Assembly (NCBI RefSeq): GCF_002262935.1
Contig: NZ_NPIA01000009.1
Span: 1-64,000, forward strand
Source: Lottiidibacillus patelloidae
GTDB lineage: Bacteria; Bacillota; Bacilli; Bacillales; SA5d-4
DNA: 64,000 nt
Direction: 5' to 3'
In this document: piece by piece, positions 7,748 through 16,616 of the stretch
Layout of the letters: each line of letters starts with the position of its first letter
Numbering within the stretch: position 1 is the first letter of the stretch
Notes under the pieces: generated by a model
The model's input: only the letters and a program-made list of their open reading frames with translations
Database searches by the model: none
What the model was told of the DNA's origin: nothing
Made by a program: the position numbers and the translations under genes

Positions 7748-8057
7748 CTTCTGTCTCTTCAATTGTCGTTTCTTTAGTATCTGCTTTGCCAATTTTCTTC
7801 AAAACAAAATAAGGACAACCAAAATTACAGTACTCATAAATGTACTCACCGATTGCATTTTTCTTATTCTCATAAGTAGAATTTTTGTTTTCATTTTCAT
7901 AAAAACCACGTAAGCGAAGCTGATTATAACCCCAGTCACCAACTATATAATCATACTTATTTAAAATATCGGAGTATCTTTTTTGAAAATCTTCTTCTTT
8001 CCAACCATCACGGTAATCGTTAATTATTTCATATGTAGTACCGTTTATTTGAATCAT
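7731..8057 (-). CDS. yutD: YutD family protein (DUF1027)
   Basis: A 108-residue protein of the YutD/DUF1027 family. It has the diagnostic GWKEEDFQKRYSDILNKYDYIVGDWGYNQLRLRGFY segment (residues about 18-53) and the later YIYEYCNFGCPYFVL stretch with two Cys. The tail is polar and acidic. The function is unknown, though it is conserved across Firmicutes. ATG 8057 follows GAGGTGATAAG. It is divergent from the sporulation lipoprotein gene at 8164. Assignment is confident; role unknown. Confidence 0.88.
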   Translation of the reverse strand: MIQINGTTYEIINDYRDGWKEEDFQKRYSDILNKYDYIVGDWGYNQLRLRGFYENENKNSTYENKKNAIGEYIYEYCNFGCPYFVLKKIGKADTKETTIEETEEKAQP

Positions 8058-8163
8058 CTCTTATCACCTCATCGTTCATTTCTATTTTATCATATCTCCT
8101 GCCAATATTTTGCACGTTAAAGGATTATTTTTGTGGAAAACCTAAAGAGGAGGAGGGATTATA

Positions 8164-8913
8164 TTGAAATATGGTGCATTAAAACTATTTGGTTTATCTT
8201 CCGTCCTTTTAATCGCTGGCTGTAATGCAAACTTTTTAGATGCCAACGAGAGTGCTTACCATGACACTGGTGATGGATTAGTTTCTGTAGATGACCGTAA
8301 TGAGGATTACAATCCAATTAATATTACCAGCATGGAAGACAAGGATAATGCGCGTTTTGGTTATGTAAGGGTGCAAAAAAGCCCTATCGCCAATGAAAAT
8401 AACGCAGAAAATGTTATTCCATTTATCATTGACCGAGAAAAAGCCGCTTATGCGATAAGTAAAATGGCCACTTTACTCCCAAATGTAACTGATGCTGCAA
8501 CACTTGTTACCGATGAGGAAGTATTAGTTGCATATGAAACAGAAGGTGAAGTAGACCGTTTCTTAGTTGCTGACCAAGTAAAGTTAACTGGTCTATCGTA
8601 CCTACCAGGATGGTACCACGTATACGTTTCCGACGAGCCTGGGATGATTAAAGAAATTGAAAGTTATTCTCAGCTTGATGCATCAACTAAAAATATCGAC
8701 GGCTATCTTCAAACTGTCATAAAATCCATGTTAAAAGCCCCACAAGGTCGAGATATGGATGATAACCGTGATGCAAATAACAGAAGCATGTATGAAATGG
8801 ATGAAGACCAAGGAAATACCGATAATGGCTATATGGATATGGATAGATATTATCCTGGTATGACAGATAAAAATAAAGGGTATAACGATATACCTCAAAA
8901 CACTAATAACTAA
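8164..8913 (+). CDS. yutC: YhcN/YlaJ-type sporulation lipoprotein (YutC-like)
   Basis: A 249-residue secreted lipoprotein. The N-terminal hydrophobic signal ends in the lipobox LIAGC (Cys about residue 20). The middle holds the YhcN/YlaJ-type domain, including FIIDREKAAYAISKMATLLPNVTDAATLVTDEEVLVAYE. The C-terminal 60 residues are rich in Asp, Asn, Tyr and Met. Family members are membrane lipoproteins of the forespore or germinating spore; the exact role is unknown. TTG start behind GAGGAGGGA. B. subtilis has yutC at this place, between yutD and lipA. Confidence 0.8.
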   Translation: MKYGALKLFGLSSVLLIAGCNANFLDANESAYHDTGDGLVSVDDRNEDYNPINITSMEDKDNARFGYVRVQKSPIANENNAENVIPFIIDREKAAYAISKMATLLPNVTDAATLVTDEEVLVAYETEGEVDRFLVADQVKLTGLSYLPGWYHVYVSDEPGMIKEIESYSQLDASTKNIDGYLQTVIKSMLKAPQGRDMDDNRDANNRSMYEMDEDQGNTDNGYMDMDRYYPGMTDKNKGYNDIPQNTNN

Positions 8914-8921
8914 TTTTGTTA

Positions 8922-8955
8922 ACAAAAACCAGACTCTTTAGGAGTCTGGTTTTTC
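8922..8955. terminator. Bidirectional terminator yutC/lipA
   Basis: AAAAACCAGACTC (8924-8936) pairs with GAGTCTGGTTTTT (8942-8954) across a 5-nt loop, between convergent genes. Confidence 0.9.
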
Positions 8956-9840
8956 TTACATATTTTGTTGGGCAGCGCCGACTTGTTCATCAGCATGATA
9001 CGAAGAACGAACGAGTGGACCTGATTCACAATGTTTAAACCCTTTAGAAAGAGCAATTTCTTTTAATTCTTGGAATTCATCAGGATGATAATATTTTTGA
9101 ACTTTAATATGCTTTTTAGTCGGCTGTAAGTATTGACCAATAGTCATGATGTCGACATCATTTGCACGTAAATCATCCATTGTTTCAATAATTTCTTCTT
9201 TTGTTTCACCAAGACCAATCATAAGGCTTGATTTTGTAGGAATTGTTGGGTCCATTTCTTTTGCACGACGTAAAAACTCTAATGATCTCTCATATGTTGC
9301 ACGTGCACGCACTCTAGGTGTTAATCGCTTCACTGTTTCAATATTATGGTTCATAATATCTGGTTTTGCATCCATTAGCATTTGTAAATTTTCAATTTTA
9401 CCATGCATGTCTGAAGGTAATACTTCAATCGAACATGTAGGTAACTTTCTACGGATTGCTCGGACAGTTTCAGCAAATACTTGTGCACCGCCATCTTTTA
9501 AATCATCACGTGCAACTGCAGTAATTACGGCATGTTTTAAATCCATTAATTTAACTGAGTCGGCAACACGTTCCGGTTCTTGTAAATCTAGCTCTGTCGG
9601 AAGACCGGTTTTAACAGCACAAAAGCGACATGCGCGAGTACAAACATCTCCTAAAATCATAAATGTAGCAGTTTTTCTAACTGCCCAGCATTCATGAATG
9701 TTCGGACATCTTGCTTCTTCACAAACTGTATGTAAATTCTTTTCACGCATCATTTTCTTTAAGTCAGTGTAATTTTTATTCGTATTTAATTTGATTTTAA
9801 GCCAATCAGGTTTACGCAAATGTTCTTCTTTTTTAGCCAT
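8956..9840 (-). CDS. lipA: Lipoyl synthase
   Basis: A 294-residue radical-SAM enzyme that inserts two sulfurs into protein-bound octanoyl groups to make lipoate, for example on GcvH (31681-32064) and 2-oxoacid dehydrogenases. It shows the radical-SAM CxxxCxxC as CTRACRFC and the auxiliary-cluster motif [12 protein letters not shown] (C-x4-C-x5-C) that is unique to LipA, plus the C-terminal [11 protein letters not shown]. All cluster ligands are present and the length is typical. ATG 9840 follows GGAGTGA. Its two [4Fe-4S] clusters would come from the SUF system. Confidence 0.97.
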   Translation of the reverse strand: MAKKEEHLRKPDWLKIKLNTNKNYTDLKKMMREKNLHTVCEEARCPNIHECWAVRKTATFMILGDVCTRACRFCAVKTGLPTELDLQEPERVADSVKLMDLKHAVITAVARDDLKDGGAQVFAETVRAIRRKLPTCSIEVLPSDMHGKIENLQMLMDAKPDIMNHNIETVKRLTPRVRARATYERSLEFLRRAKEMDPTIPTKSSLMIGLGETKEEIIETMDDLRANDVDIMTIGQYLQPTKKHIKVQKYYHPDEFQELKEIALSKGFKHCESGPLVRSSYHADEQVGAAQQNM

Positions 9841-10009
9841 AATAAATCACTCCATTACGTATAAGCGAATAATGATTTCCACTCATAACTGTAACATAAA
9901 CAGCTAATTACAACAAATAGATTGCGTTTTTCCAATTTTTAACCATAATGATTTTTTATTTCTACCACAAACTATAAATACGTATGAGACATTGAAGGGA
10001 GAATTCGCC

Positions 10010-10996
10010 TTGCTATATAGAACATGGATATTATTGCTTGCTTTTTTGCTAGTTGCTATTCCTTGCATACCTTCTCCGTCCTTTGCAGAGGAAGAGGATG
10101 ATAAGCTACGCCTTCAACTTTATAAAACAGTAGGAGCATTCACTGCGGTTCCGTGGTATTATTTAGCCGCAGTCGATCGGTATGAGCGAAATGTTCGAAA
10201 CTCTCGAAGAGATATACCAGATATAAAAGAAGGCATTAGTATTTATTACTCACCAGACGAATGGGCTGGTGCACTAAATCCTAACCAAGAGGATACAGAT
10301 CCATTTTCAATTCAATTATTTGGTGGAGTTGGAATGGATGGAAATGGAGATGGAAAAGCCGATCGTACAAACAATGAAGACGTTCTTTACACATTTGCCT
10401 ATTTTTTACAAGCTTATGGTGCAAATGAAGAGGATATAAAAATTGGCTTATGGGATTTTTATCAGCGAGATAAGACTGTAAGTATGATTGTTGGCTTTGC
10501 AAATATTATTAATCAAACTGGAAAAATCTCATTTGATGAACGCCGCTTTCCTCTCCCACTTCATGCGAATTATAGCTACCGCAGTACTTGGGGCGATCGT
10601 CGCGGGTTTGGTGGCTTAAGAATACACGAGGGTACAGATATTTTTGCTGGCTACGGTGTTCCAGTTCGCGCTACAACACACGGTTTTATTGAAATGAAAG
10701 GTTGGAACAAATTTGGTGGTTGGCGAGTTGGTATTCGTGATATGAACAATGTGTATCATTACTTTGCTCACTTAAGTGGCTTTGAAAAAGGACTTGAAGT
10801 TGGAAAAATAGTGAAACCAGGTGATGTCATTGGTTATGTTGGTAGTTCCGGATATGGAAAGCCAGGAACACAAGGGAAATTCCCTCCACACCTCCACTAT
10901 GGTACGTATCGTGACAATGGGATAAGTGAATGGTCTTTTGATCCTTATCCATATTTACGATCATGGGAGCGAATGGAACGTAGATCAAGAAGATAA
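10010..10996 (+). CDS. lytH: M23 family peptidoglycan endopeptidase (LytH/YunA-like)
   Basis: A 328-residue secreted metallopeptidase. A signal peptide (about residues 1-25, ending near SFAEEE) is followed by a 150-residue Bacillus-specific N-terminal domain and a C-terminal LytM/M23 zinc domain. Zinc ligands are seen as HEGTD (H-x3-D) and HLHYG (H-x-H). B. subtilis LytH, at the same locus next to lipA, is an L-Ala-D-Glu endopeptidase acting on spore cortex. I chose TTG 10010, with GAAGGGAGA upstream, over TTG 9992, which would place the ribosome site inside the gene. A terminator follows at 11000-11040. Confidence 0.87.
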   Translation: MLYRTWILLLAFLLVAIPCIPSPSFAEEEDDKLRLQLYKTVGAFTAVPWYYLAAVDRYERNVRNSRRDIPDIKEGISIYYSPDEWAGALNPNQEDTDPFSIQLFGGVGMDGNGDGKADRTNNEDVLYTFAYFLQAYGANEEDIKIGLWDFYQRDKTVSMIVGFANIINQTGKISFDERRFPLPLHANYSYRSTWGDRRGFGGLRIHEGTDIFAGYGVPVRATTHGFIEMKGWNKFGGWRVGIRDMNNVYHYFAHLSGFEKGLEVGKIVKPGDVIGYVGSSGYGKPGTQGKFPPHLHYGTYRDNGISEWSFDPYPYLRSWERMERRSRR

Positions 10997-10997
10997 T

Positions 10998-11041
10998 AAA
11001 AAAGGTATTCAGAGCACACACAATGCTCTGGATACCTTTTG
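10998..11041. terminator. Bidirectional terminator lytH/nhaC
   Basis: A hairpin of AAAAGGTATTCAGAGCA with TGCTCTGGATACCTTTT (one mismatch) lies between the two convergent stop codons, with flanking A and T runs. Confidence 0.85.
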
Positions 11042-11044
11042 TTA

Positions 11045-12562
11045 TTAACTGAGTTTTCGTAGGATAAGAACAGTAAAGATAAATACCGCGAATGAAATTG
11101 CAAGTGCTAGCATTACTGATGCTGTGAATCCTAAAACGATGTATCCGACCATCGAAATTGCCGCAACCATTAATGCATATGGAAGTTGCGTAACAACATG
11201 GTCAATAAGCGGACTACCTGCTCCTGTTGATGAGAGAATTGTTGTATCTGAAATTGGTGAAGCGTGATCTCCAAATACTGAACCTGCCAACACAGCAGCA
11301 AGCATTGGGAGGATTAATTCTATATTTGTCGCTCCAGCAATTTCTCCTGCAATTGGTAACATAATCGCAAAAGTTCCCCAAGATGTACCTGTTGAAAATG
11401 CCATTACTCCTGCTAAAAGGAACACGATGACTGGTAAATAAGCAATATTTAATGAAGTTTTACTTACAAGCCCTGATAAATATTCTCCAGTACTTAAGTC
11501 ACTAATTATTGTCACTAAAATCCACGCAAAAATTAGAATGATTGAAGTAGGAAGCATTGATAAAATTCCAGTATATAATCCTTTACCAACCTTATCGACT
11601 TTATTATCAGTAACAAGTAATAAAATAACAGTTAGAATTGTACTAACTAAGCCTCCAAACAGTAATGAACCAGTAACATCAATATTTTCTGCAACGTTTA
11701 ACGCAGTAATTGGACCTTCTTCTATAGCATTAATCCCTGTCCAAATCATTGCTAATAGTGTAGTAACAATTAAAGAACCAAATGGCAGTAATAAATGAAA
11801 GACACGCCCGTTTTGATTTACCTCTTCTTGCGGCCTAGGTGCGTCAGCTTTTGAAGCGTCAAACATGATTCCTTCATTCAGTGCTTTTTCTTCATGCTTT
11901 TTCATAGGTCCGATATTTAAATTAAAAATTGCTACTGCAAATACAAACAAAATTGCATAAATGAAATAAAAGTTCATTGGAATCATTTCAATAAATGCTG
12001 AAAATGCTTTAATATCTGTTAAGCCTTGCGTTGTTAATACACCACCAATTGTACCGATAATAACTGCACCCCAGCTTGAAATAGGTGTTACAATACAGAT
12101 TGGTGCTGCCGTAGAATCGACGAAATAAGCTAATTTTGCTCTAGAAATTTTATGCTTGTCAGTTAAAGGTCGAACTACATTCCCGACTGTTAATGAATTA
12201 AAATAATCATCGATAAAGATTATTAACCCTAAGAATATTGTTAAAAGTTTTGCACCTCGGCGTGTTTTCACACGTTCCATTGCCCAATCTCCGAATGCTC
12301 GAGCTCCTCCAGAAATTGTAATAAGTGCCGAGATAATTCCTAATAATAACAGGAATAATAAGATATATAAATACCAAGTGTCTGTTAAGATTGCATATGC
12401 TAAATCGTAAACATATTTAACTCCTTCGATTACACTAAAATCTTTTACTAATAAAAGACCTGCAACTACCCCTGATCCTAGTGATAGTAAAACTCTTCTC
12501 GTAATGACAGCCATCACTATTGCAATAACTGGTGGTACTAATGAAAAAATTGTTCCTTCCAT
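11045..12562 (-). CDS. NhaC-family Na+/H+ antiporter-like transporter, putative lysine transporter
   Basis: A 505-residue membrane protein of about 11-12 spans and the NhaC antiporter fold, with typical segments such as FLGLIIFIDDYFNSLTVGNV, STAAPICIVTPISSWGAVI and GSVFGDHASPISDTT. I chose ATG 12562 behind GGGGGAAG. The frame stays open to 12838, but that stretch is the regulatory leader, not protein. The lysine-riboswitch-like leader implies that it moves lysine or a relative rather than acting as a housekeeping Na+/H+ antiporter. NhaC relatives behind L-boxes have been proposed as lysine transporters (LysW). Residues alone do not show the substrate. Confidence 0.83.
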   Translation of the reverse strand: MEGTIFSLVPPVIAIVMAVITRRVLLSLGSGVVAGLLLVKDFSVIEGVKYVYDLAYAILTDTWYLYILLFLLLLGIISALITISGGARAFGDWAMERVKTRRGAKLLTIFLGLIIFIDDYFNSLTVGNVVRPLTDKHKISRAKLAYFVDSTAAPICIVTPISSWGAVIIGTIGGVLTTQGLTDIKAFSAFIEMIPMNFYFIYAILFVFAVAIFNLNIGPMKKHEEKALNEGIMFDASKADAPRPQEEVNQNGRVFHLLLPFGSLIVTTLLAMIWTGINAIEEGPITALNVAENIDVTGSLLFGGLVSTILTVILLLVTDNKVDKVGKGLYTGILSMLPTSIILIFAWILVTIISDLSTGEYLSGLVSKTSLNIAYLPVIVFLLAGVMAFSTGTSWGTFAIMLPIAGEIAGATNIELILPMLAAVLAGSVFGDHASPISDTTILSSTGAGSPLIDHVVTQLPYALMVAAISMVGYIVLGFTASVMLALAISFAVFIFTVLILRKLS

Positions 12563-12626
12563 GTTTCTTCCCCCTAAAAAATTTGTATCTGATCGTGATG
12601 TATGAAGGGTACTACGCTTTTTTGGC

Positions 12627-12674
12627 AAAAATAAAAAAGGTAAAGATAGAAAATAACTATCCATTACCTTTTGT
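12627..12674 (-). terminator. Intrinsic terminator of the lysine-riboswitch leader
   Basis: On the minus strand AAAAGGTAATGGATAG (12673-12658) pairs with CTATCTTTACCTTTT (12649-12635) and is followed by a T-rich stretch. It sits between the aptamer and the NhaC start codon, where an expression-platform terminator is expected. Confidence 0.85.
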
Positions 12675-12880
12675 AACGTCGTTATCCTCCATCTGATCAG
12701 TAGTGCATCATTACTAACACTTAACTTAGTAATGACAGTGTTGCACTTGTTCAATGCAACCCCAGCAAAGGTAGTGTGGACCACTAACTCACTTCGGCAA
12801 AGAAACCTTTCCGTGATGATCATCGTTGTCATTCTCACATCACTTACTCATTTTCATTGCGCCTCTACCTCATCAAGATG
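12675..12880 (-). promoter_or_regulatory. Lysine riboswitch (L box) aptamer
   Basis: Reading the minus strand from 12880, the leader shows in order GATGAGGTAGAGGCGCAAT, GAGTAAG, CACGGAAAGG, TTGCCGAAGT, GCTGGGGTTGCA, CACTGTCATT and a 3' P1 side near GATCAGATGGAGGAT. These blocks follow the conserved L-box order (GAGGYGC, AGUA, GGAAAGG, CCGAAG, CUGGG, and UGUCA late). It ends just before the terminator at 12627-12674. Excess lysine would be expected to switch the NhaC-type transporter off. Confidence 0.88.
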
Positions 12881-12954
12881 ATAAGGCCTTTATTCAATTA
12901 GTTTTAAGTTTACATAGAGTATTAATAAAAAGCAATAGAAATGTTTAACAATTA

Positions 12955-13737
12955 TTACTCATCTTTTTCTTTTTCTTTTTCTGTGTCAATAATAACTCCA
13001 GGCAAACTTGGTGAACCACTATTAGAGCCGTTGTTATAAAATTGTGGTACACGCCCTGAAACAATACGCATACCGACTGGTATATCTGTCGTTACTTTTG
13101 TTTCTTTCGTTGCAAACGGAATGACTATTTTAACTTTCACTTCAATATGAACGAATATTTCGACATAAACATTATTAATACCATATTCAGTAAGCTTTGC
13201 ATATAAATCTGTATCCACACTTCCAATTGGAGTGAACTGAACAGGAATTCTTGGACCTAAGTTTGCTAGTAATGAGTTATTTGTAGCTTGACCAAGAGGT
13301 ATTTCGTAAACAATTCCTTTTGGACGTGGTCCAGTAGTTTCTATATCAACATCATCTGCAACTCCTAATTGGTCTAACTCTCCATTCTCAACTCGTTTTA
13401 AGTTATTTTGCACACGAATGGTTGCTTCTGATAAAACCCGTTGAAAAGCAGTCGTGTTCCAGTCTATCGACGTGATCATTCCTTCATTGTCAGTTGATAC
13501 TACCGTTAACTCTGCTGTATCAATACCATCAGCAACCTGCTTACTGATAGCATCATTAATCGCTGCTGTTGCAATCTGATTAATCCGAGATTCTGCTACT
13601 CTGATTAATGTTGGCTTTATACCTTTTTCTATTAGCCATATTCCTTGTGCAGTTAATAAAATAAAAACGACACACGTAAAAATAAATACATAACGAAACG
13701 GGATCGGTCCCCGCTGAGGCTTACCAAAGCGTCTCAA
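12955..13737 (-). CDS. yunB: Sporulation protein YunB
   Basis: A 260-residue protein with one N-terminal membrane span (about residues 14-34, PFRYVFIFTCVVFILLTAQG) and an extracytoplasmic domain matching YunB. That domain includes RVAESRINQIATAAINDAI, then the IPLGQATNNSLLANLGPRIPV stretch and a KEKEKDE tail. YunB is a mother-cell (SigE-type) sporulation protein in B. subtilis. I chose TTG 13737, behind GGAGGGA; the upstream open frame to 13827 lacks a ribosome site. It is a single gene, followed by the riboswitch leader of the next transcript. Confidence 0.87.
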   Translation of the reverse strand: MRRFGKPQRGPIPFRYVFIFTCVVFILLTAQGIWLIEKGIKPTLIRVAESRINQIATAAINDAISKQVADGIDTAELTVVSTDNEGMITSIDWNTTAFQRVLSEATIRVQNNLKRVENGELDQLGVADDVDIETTGPRPKGIVYEIPLGQATNNSLLANLGPRIPVQFTPIGSVDTDLYAKLTEYGINNVYVEIFVHIEVKVKIVIPFATKETKVTTDIPVGMRIVSGRVPQFYNNGSNSGSPSLPGVIIDTEKEKEKDE

Positions 13738-13842
13738 GCTTATCCCTCCTCTACATGCTATATGTATGAGGGATAAGACGAGATTATGGCTAATCCTAAA
13801 AATTTTGTAACGGTCATTCAAAATCAATCAAAGATCTAGTTA

Positions 13843-13874
13843 TCAAAAAAAGCCTGAGAATTTCCTCAGGCTCC
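13843..13874 (-). terminator. Terminator of yunC
   Basis: On the minus strand AGCCTGAGG...TTCTCAGGCT is followed by TTTTTTTG. It is a good intrinsic terminator just downstream of yunC. Confidence 0.85.
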
Positions 13875-13894
13875 TTCTATGTTGTTTTATTTAA

Positions 13895-14197
13895 TTACAC
13901 CATTTTTAAAAGAGCGTCTTTTCCTTTCATTCCAACTGTTATGCCTAGTTCTTCAGCTTTATAAGTTACCGATTCTAGCGGCGCTTCAAGTAACTGCTCG
14001 ATTGTCCGTACGCCAACAGCACGCCCTGCAATAATTCCTCGATCTTTCAACTTTTCATTTAATAAGCCAACATCTAATGCACCACACATAATGTAACCTT
14101 TATCATTTGTTACCGCCATGAAGTTTGTCTTTGGTAATTTTACAGTGATTGCATTAAACTGCTGTCCCTCAATGACAAGAGGACTTAATTGAATCAT
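13895..14197 (-). CDS. yunC: YunC family protein (DUF1805)
   Basis: A 100-residue DUF1805 protein. Its highly conserved core includes KLPKTNFMAVTNDKGYIMCG and GRAVGVRTIEQLLEAPLESV. The family is small, soluble and of unknown function. I chose ATG 14197 (second Met of the frame), which matches the family N-terminus; a GTG at 14209 is the alternative. It lies 56 bp after yunD. The gap contains an inverted repeat, CTTTCTCTC...GAGAGAAAG, whose 3' side contains the Shine-Dalgarno sequence (see findings). Confidence 0.88.
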   Translation of the reverse strand: MIQLSPLVIEGQQFNAITVKLPKTNFMAVTNDKGYIMCGALDVGLLNEKLKDRGIIAGRAVGVRTIEQLLEAPLESVTYKAEELGITVGMKGKDALLKMV

Positions 14198-14252
14198 GCT
14201 TCCTTCCACGCTCCTTTCTCTCTTATCAACTTATGAGAGAAAGGGAAAATCG

Positions 14253-15647
14253 TTACTTATCAACTACGTTTTTCAACGCCCATTCTAAAACATCTCTTAA
14301 TAGTTCCGGCATAAAATACTTTTTATGTTTCGCATGACGTATTTCAGGATATAGTCGCCCAAATGTAAACATATCAATCGTAGATAATGTATATATCCTT
14401 TTATAATCAATTGGTTCTCCTTCTACGAGGATATCTGTTATATGGCTCTGTCCATCCGCAAGAACTTCCGTTTTAACATCGACTCCTGAAAATGCCATTC
14501 TCCCCATTACTTTCCCGCGGAAACCAAGACCTTTTACTTCTAAGTTTTCCATTCTAGACGTTCTTGCTTGAGCAATAACTTCCTTTAATTCATATCCAGT
14601 TAATCTTACATTACATGGATTAATAGGATGTGGACAAATACGATGTAAATCTGCGGCAGACACGACACCTTTCGATAATGGTTCTAATAGTACTCCTGCA
14701 TTAACCATGGCTATATCACCGTTACACCAATCTTTTAATGCATGTGCCAAAAGATCAGCAAAAGGATTATCGGCATACCAATCGAGTGATAAATCATTGT
14801 TTAACTGAAGAATTGGCTCATTTAGTTCCTTGGAACTTTTCTCAAGTAGTTTCTGCAATAAGTCATTTGCGAGCTTATTTACTTTGTACTCCGTTACATC
14901 AATTACAGAAGCTTTTTTTTGTTGAATCGATTTTGTCTTTTCATCTATAGTTAATGTCACATGTCCGACAAAGCTACCGTGTTTCCCACATTGTGTAATT
15001 AACGTTTCATTGACGCGTTCTCCTGTTTCTAAAAGTTGATGTGTATGTGCACCTAAAATCAGATCGATTTTTGGAAACTGAGCAGCTATTTTACGATCTT
15101 CGTCTAAACCTAAATGGGATAGAAGTATAAAAGCGTCCGCTTTATCTTCTAGCTCGTGTAACAATTCCGTCAATGCATTAATTGGATCGATAACTTTCAT
15201 CCCAAGCAATTCATAAAAAAGGTAATAAGGTGCTGTTAAGCCAATAACAGCAACCTTTACATTTTGTTTTGTAGTGTGAATTGTATAGGTAGTAGTGTTA
15301 GGTAAAGGCATGTTTTCACTCGTCTTTACATTCCCTAATAAAACAGAAAAATTTGCATCATCATATAAAGTGAAAAGTGCTTCTTTACTAAGTGTAATAC
15401 CTTCATTGTTCCCGATCGTTACTGCGTCATAGCCAGCATCATTTAATAAAGATACATTATCTTTCCCTAGTGTTGCTTCAGCGATTGGGTGTGAACGATC
15501 AATAAAATCACCAATATCAAAAACTAATACATCTTCATCGTTTTCTTCAAAGTAACTGCGTTTTCCTTTTAAAACGTAAGCAATCTTTGGCCAGTTATTA
15601 AATTGACTATGAATATCATTCGTATGAAAAATATGGAGTTTATGCAT
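14253..15647 (-). CDS. yunD: YunD, 5'-nucleotidase-family metallophosphatase
   Basis: A 464-residue calcineurin-type phosphoesterase with a C-terminal 5'-nucleotidase domain. Metal-binding motifs are HTNDIHSQF (residues about 7-15), FDIGDFIDRS, a GNNEG block in place of GNHEF, LLSHLGLDED and LGAHTHQ. There is no signal peptide, so it is probably cytosolic, unlike classic secreted 5'-nucleotidases. Likely substrates are nucleotides or UDP-sugars; I cannot choose between them. ATG 15647 is behind GAGAAGGG. It follows the broken yunF gene by 20 bp and probably shared its transcript. Confidence 0.87.
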   Translation of the reverse strand: MHKLHIFHTNDIHSQFNNWPKIAYVLKGKRSYFEENDEDVLVFDIGDFIDRSHPIAEATLGKDNVSLLNDAGYDAVTIGNNEGITLSKEALFTLYDDANFSVLLGNVKTSENMPLPNTTTYTIHTTKQNVKVAVIGLTAPYYLFYELLGMKVIDPINALTELLHELEDKADAFILLSHLGLDEDRKIAAQFPKIDLILGAHTHQLLETGERVNETLITQCGKHGSFVGHVTLTIDEKTKSIQQKKASVIDVTEYKVNKLANDLLQKLLEKSSKELNEPILQLNNDLSLDWYADNPFADLLAHALKDWCNGDIAMVNAGVLLEPLSKGVVSAADLHRICPHPINPCNVRLTGYELKEVIAQARTSRMENLEVKGLGFRGKVMGRMAFSGVDVKTEVLADGQSHITDILVEGEPIDYKRIYTLSTIDMFTFGRLYPEIRHAKHKKYFMPELLRDVLEWALKNVVDK

Positions 15648-15667
15648 GTTTACCCTTCTCCTCTATG

Positions 15668-16516
15668 CTAAAACAAATCTAATTGCCTTGGCGCTAAGCC
15701 TTCATATTCAATATTTAACATATCGATAAGTTCTTTGGCATTGTCAGCAGCATCGCCGCCAGAATTATTGTTAAATACAATGTAAATGTCTTTCGATTTC
15801 TTTTGCAATTGCAAGATGTTTTCTTTCCATTTTAGAAGTTCTTCTTCATTGTAGCGATATAAAAACCGTACTTCTCGCCAATTCTCTTGTCCACTACTAT
15901 TCCAACCGTGAACATTACGTCCATGGAAGCGAATAAGTGTTTTTTCTTTATTTGTAGGGTGTAAAACAGTAGGGATGGAACCCTTGCCGGCTTGCGGTTC
16001 ATCACATATGCTATGAATCCACCCTGCCTCTTCCATAAAAGCGAGTGTACGGTCATAATACTTTGGGGTAAACCATGATTGATTGCGAAATTTAAGTGCT
16101 AATGGCAAGTCGTGTAAAGCTTTTTTATAAAATTTTAATGTATCAACATTTTTCTTTTGACAATCAAACCATGGTGGAAATTGAAATAATATCATTGCTA
16201 GCTTTCCACTATCAACTAAAGGCTGAATTGATTGCCGATAGGCATTCACCATTTCCTCTTTTGATGAAAAGGGTATATCCCCTCACATATGTTCAGTCAT
16301 CCCTTGATATACTTTAGCGATAAACTTAAAGTTGTCAGGTGTTTCATTAACCCATCTTTCGTAGTTCCTTACTGGTTGGATAGCATAAAATGATGCATCA
16401 ATTTCTACTATCGGAAAATGTCCCGCATATGTATTTAATTTATCACGTGGTGGGAGACCTTTCGGATATAAATCATCATGGTCGCCCCATCCTGTAACTC
16501 CTATAAAAATACTCAT
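15668..16516 (-). pseudogene. yunF: yunF (DUF72 protein), interrupted by one in-frame stop
   Basis: The reading frame from ATG 16516 (behind AAGGATG) encodes a DUF72/YecE-type protein beginning SIFIGVTGWGDHDDLYPKG. It reaches TGA at 16285-16283 after 77 codons and then continues in the same frame with GDIPFSSKEEMVNAYRQS to the natural end RQLDLF. No frameshift is needed. From memory, B. subtilis YunF has HQRGEIPF here, so the stop stands at an Arg codon (CGA to TGA, one transition). The 282-codon total length is normal for the family. It is either a real nonsense allele, a sequencing error, or two polypeptides with reinitiation at ATG 16252. Confidence 0.85.
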
Positions 16517-16570
16517 CGAAAAACATCCTTCATATTATGTATATATCTTCCTATATTATATACAGAAAAA

Positions 16571-16607
16571 GAAAAGAGTGAAAACGTTTGACGTTTTCAC
16601 TCTTTTA
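16571..16607. terminator. Terminator of the suf operon
   Basis: A perfect 16-bp hairpin, AAAAGAGTGAAAACGT (16572-16587) with ACGTTTTCACTCTTTT (16591-16606), lies just downstream of sufB. Confidence 0.9.
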
Positions 16608-16616
16608 ACTTTGCTA

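Noticed and set aside
9146..9697. 183-codon open frame on the plus strand.
   Set aside because: It lies wholly antisense to lipA, which has all catalytic motifs; the frame has no ribosome site and reads as a shadow.
12563..12838. N-terminal 92-residue extension of the NhaC protein.
   Set aside because: This DNA forms the lysine-riboswitch aptamer and its terminator, and a good ribosome site precedes ATG 12562.
16283..16285. TGA as a selenocysteine or programmed read-through codon in yunF.
   Set aside because: The position corresponds to Arg in the remembered homologue, there is no selenocysteine-type element to be seen downstream, and the Cys/Sec chemistry is not expected in DUF72 proteins.
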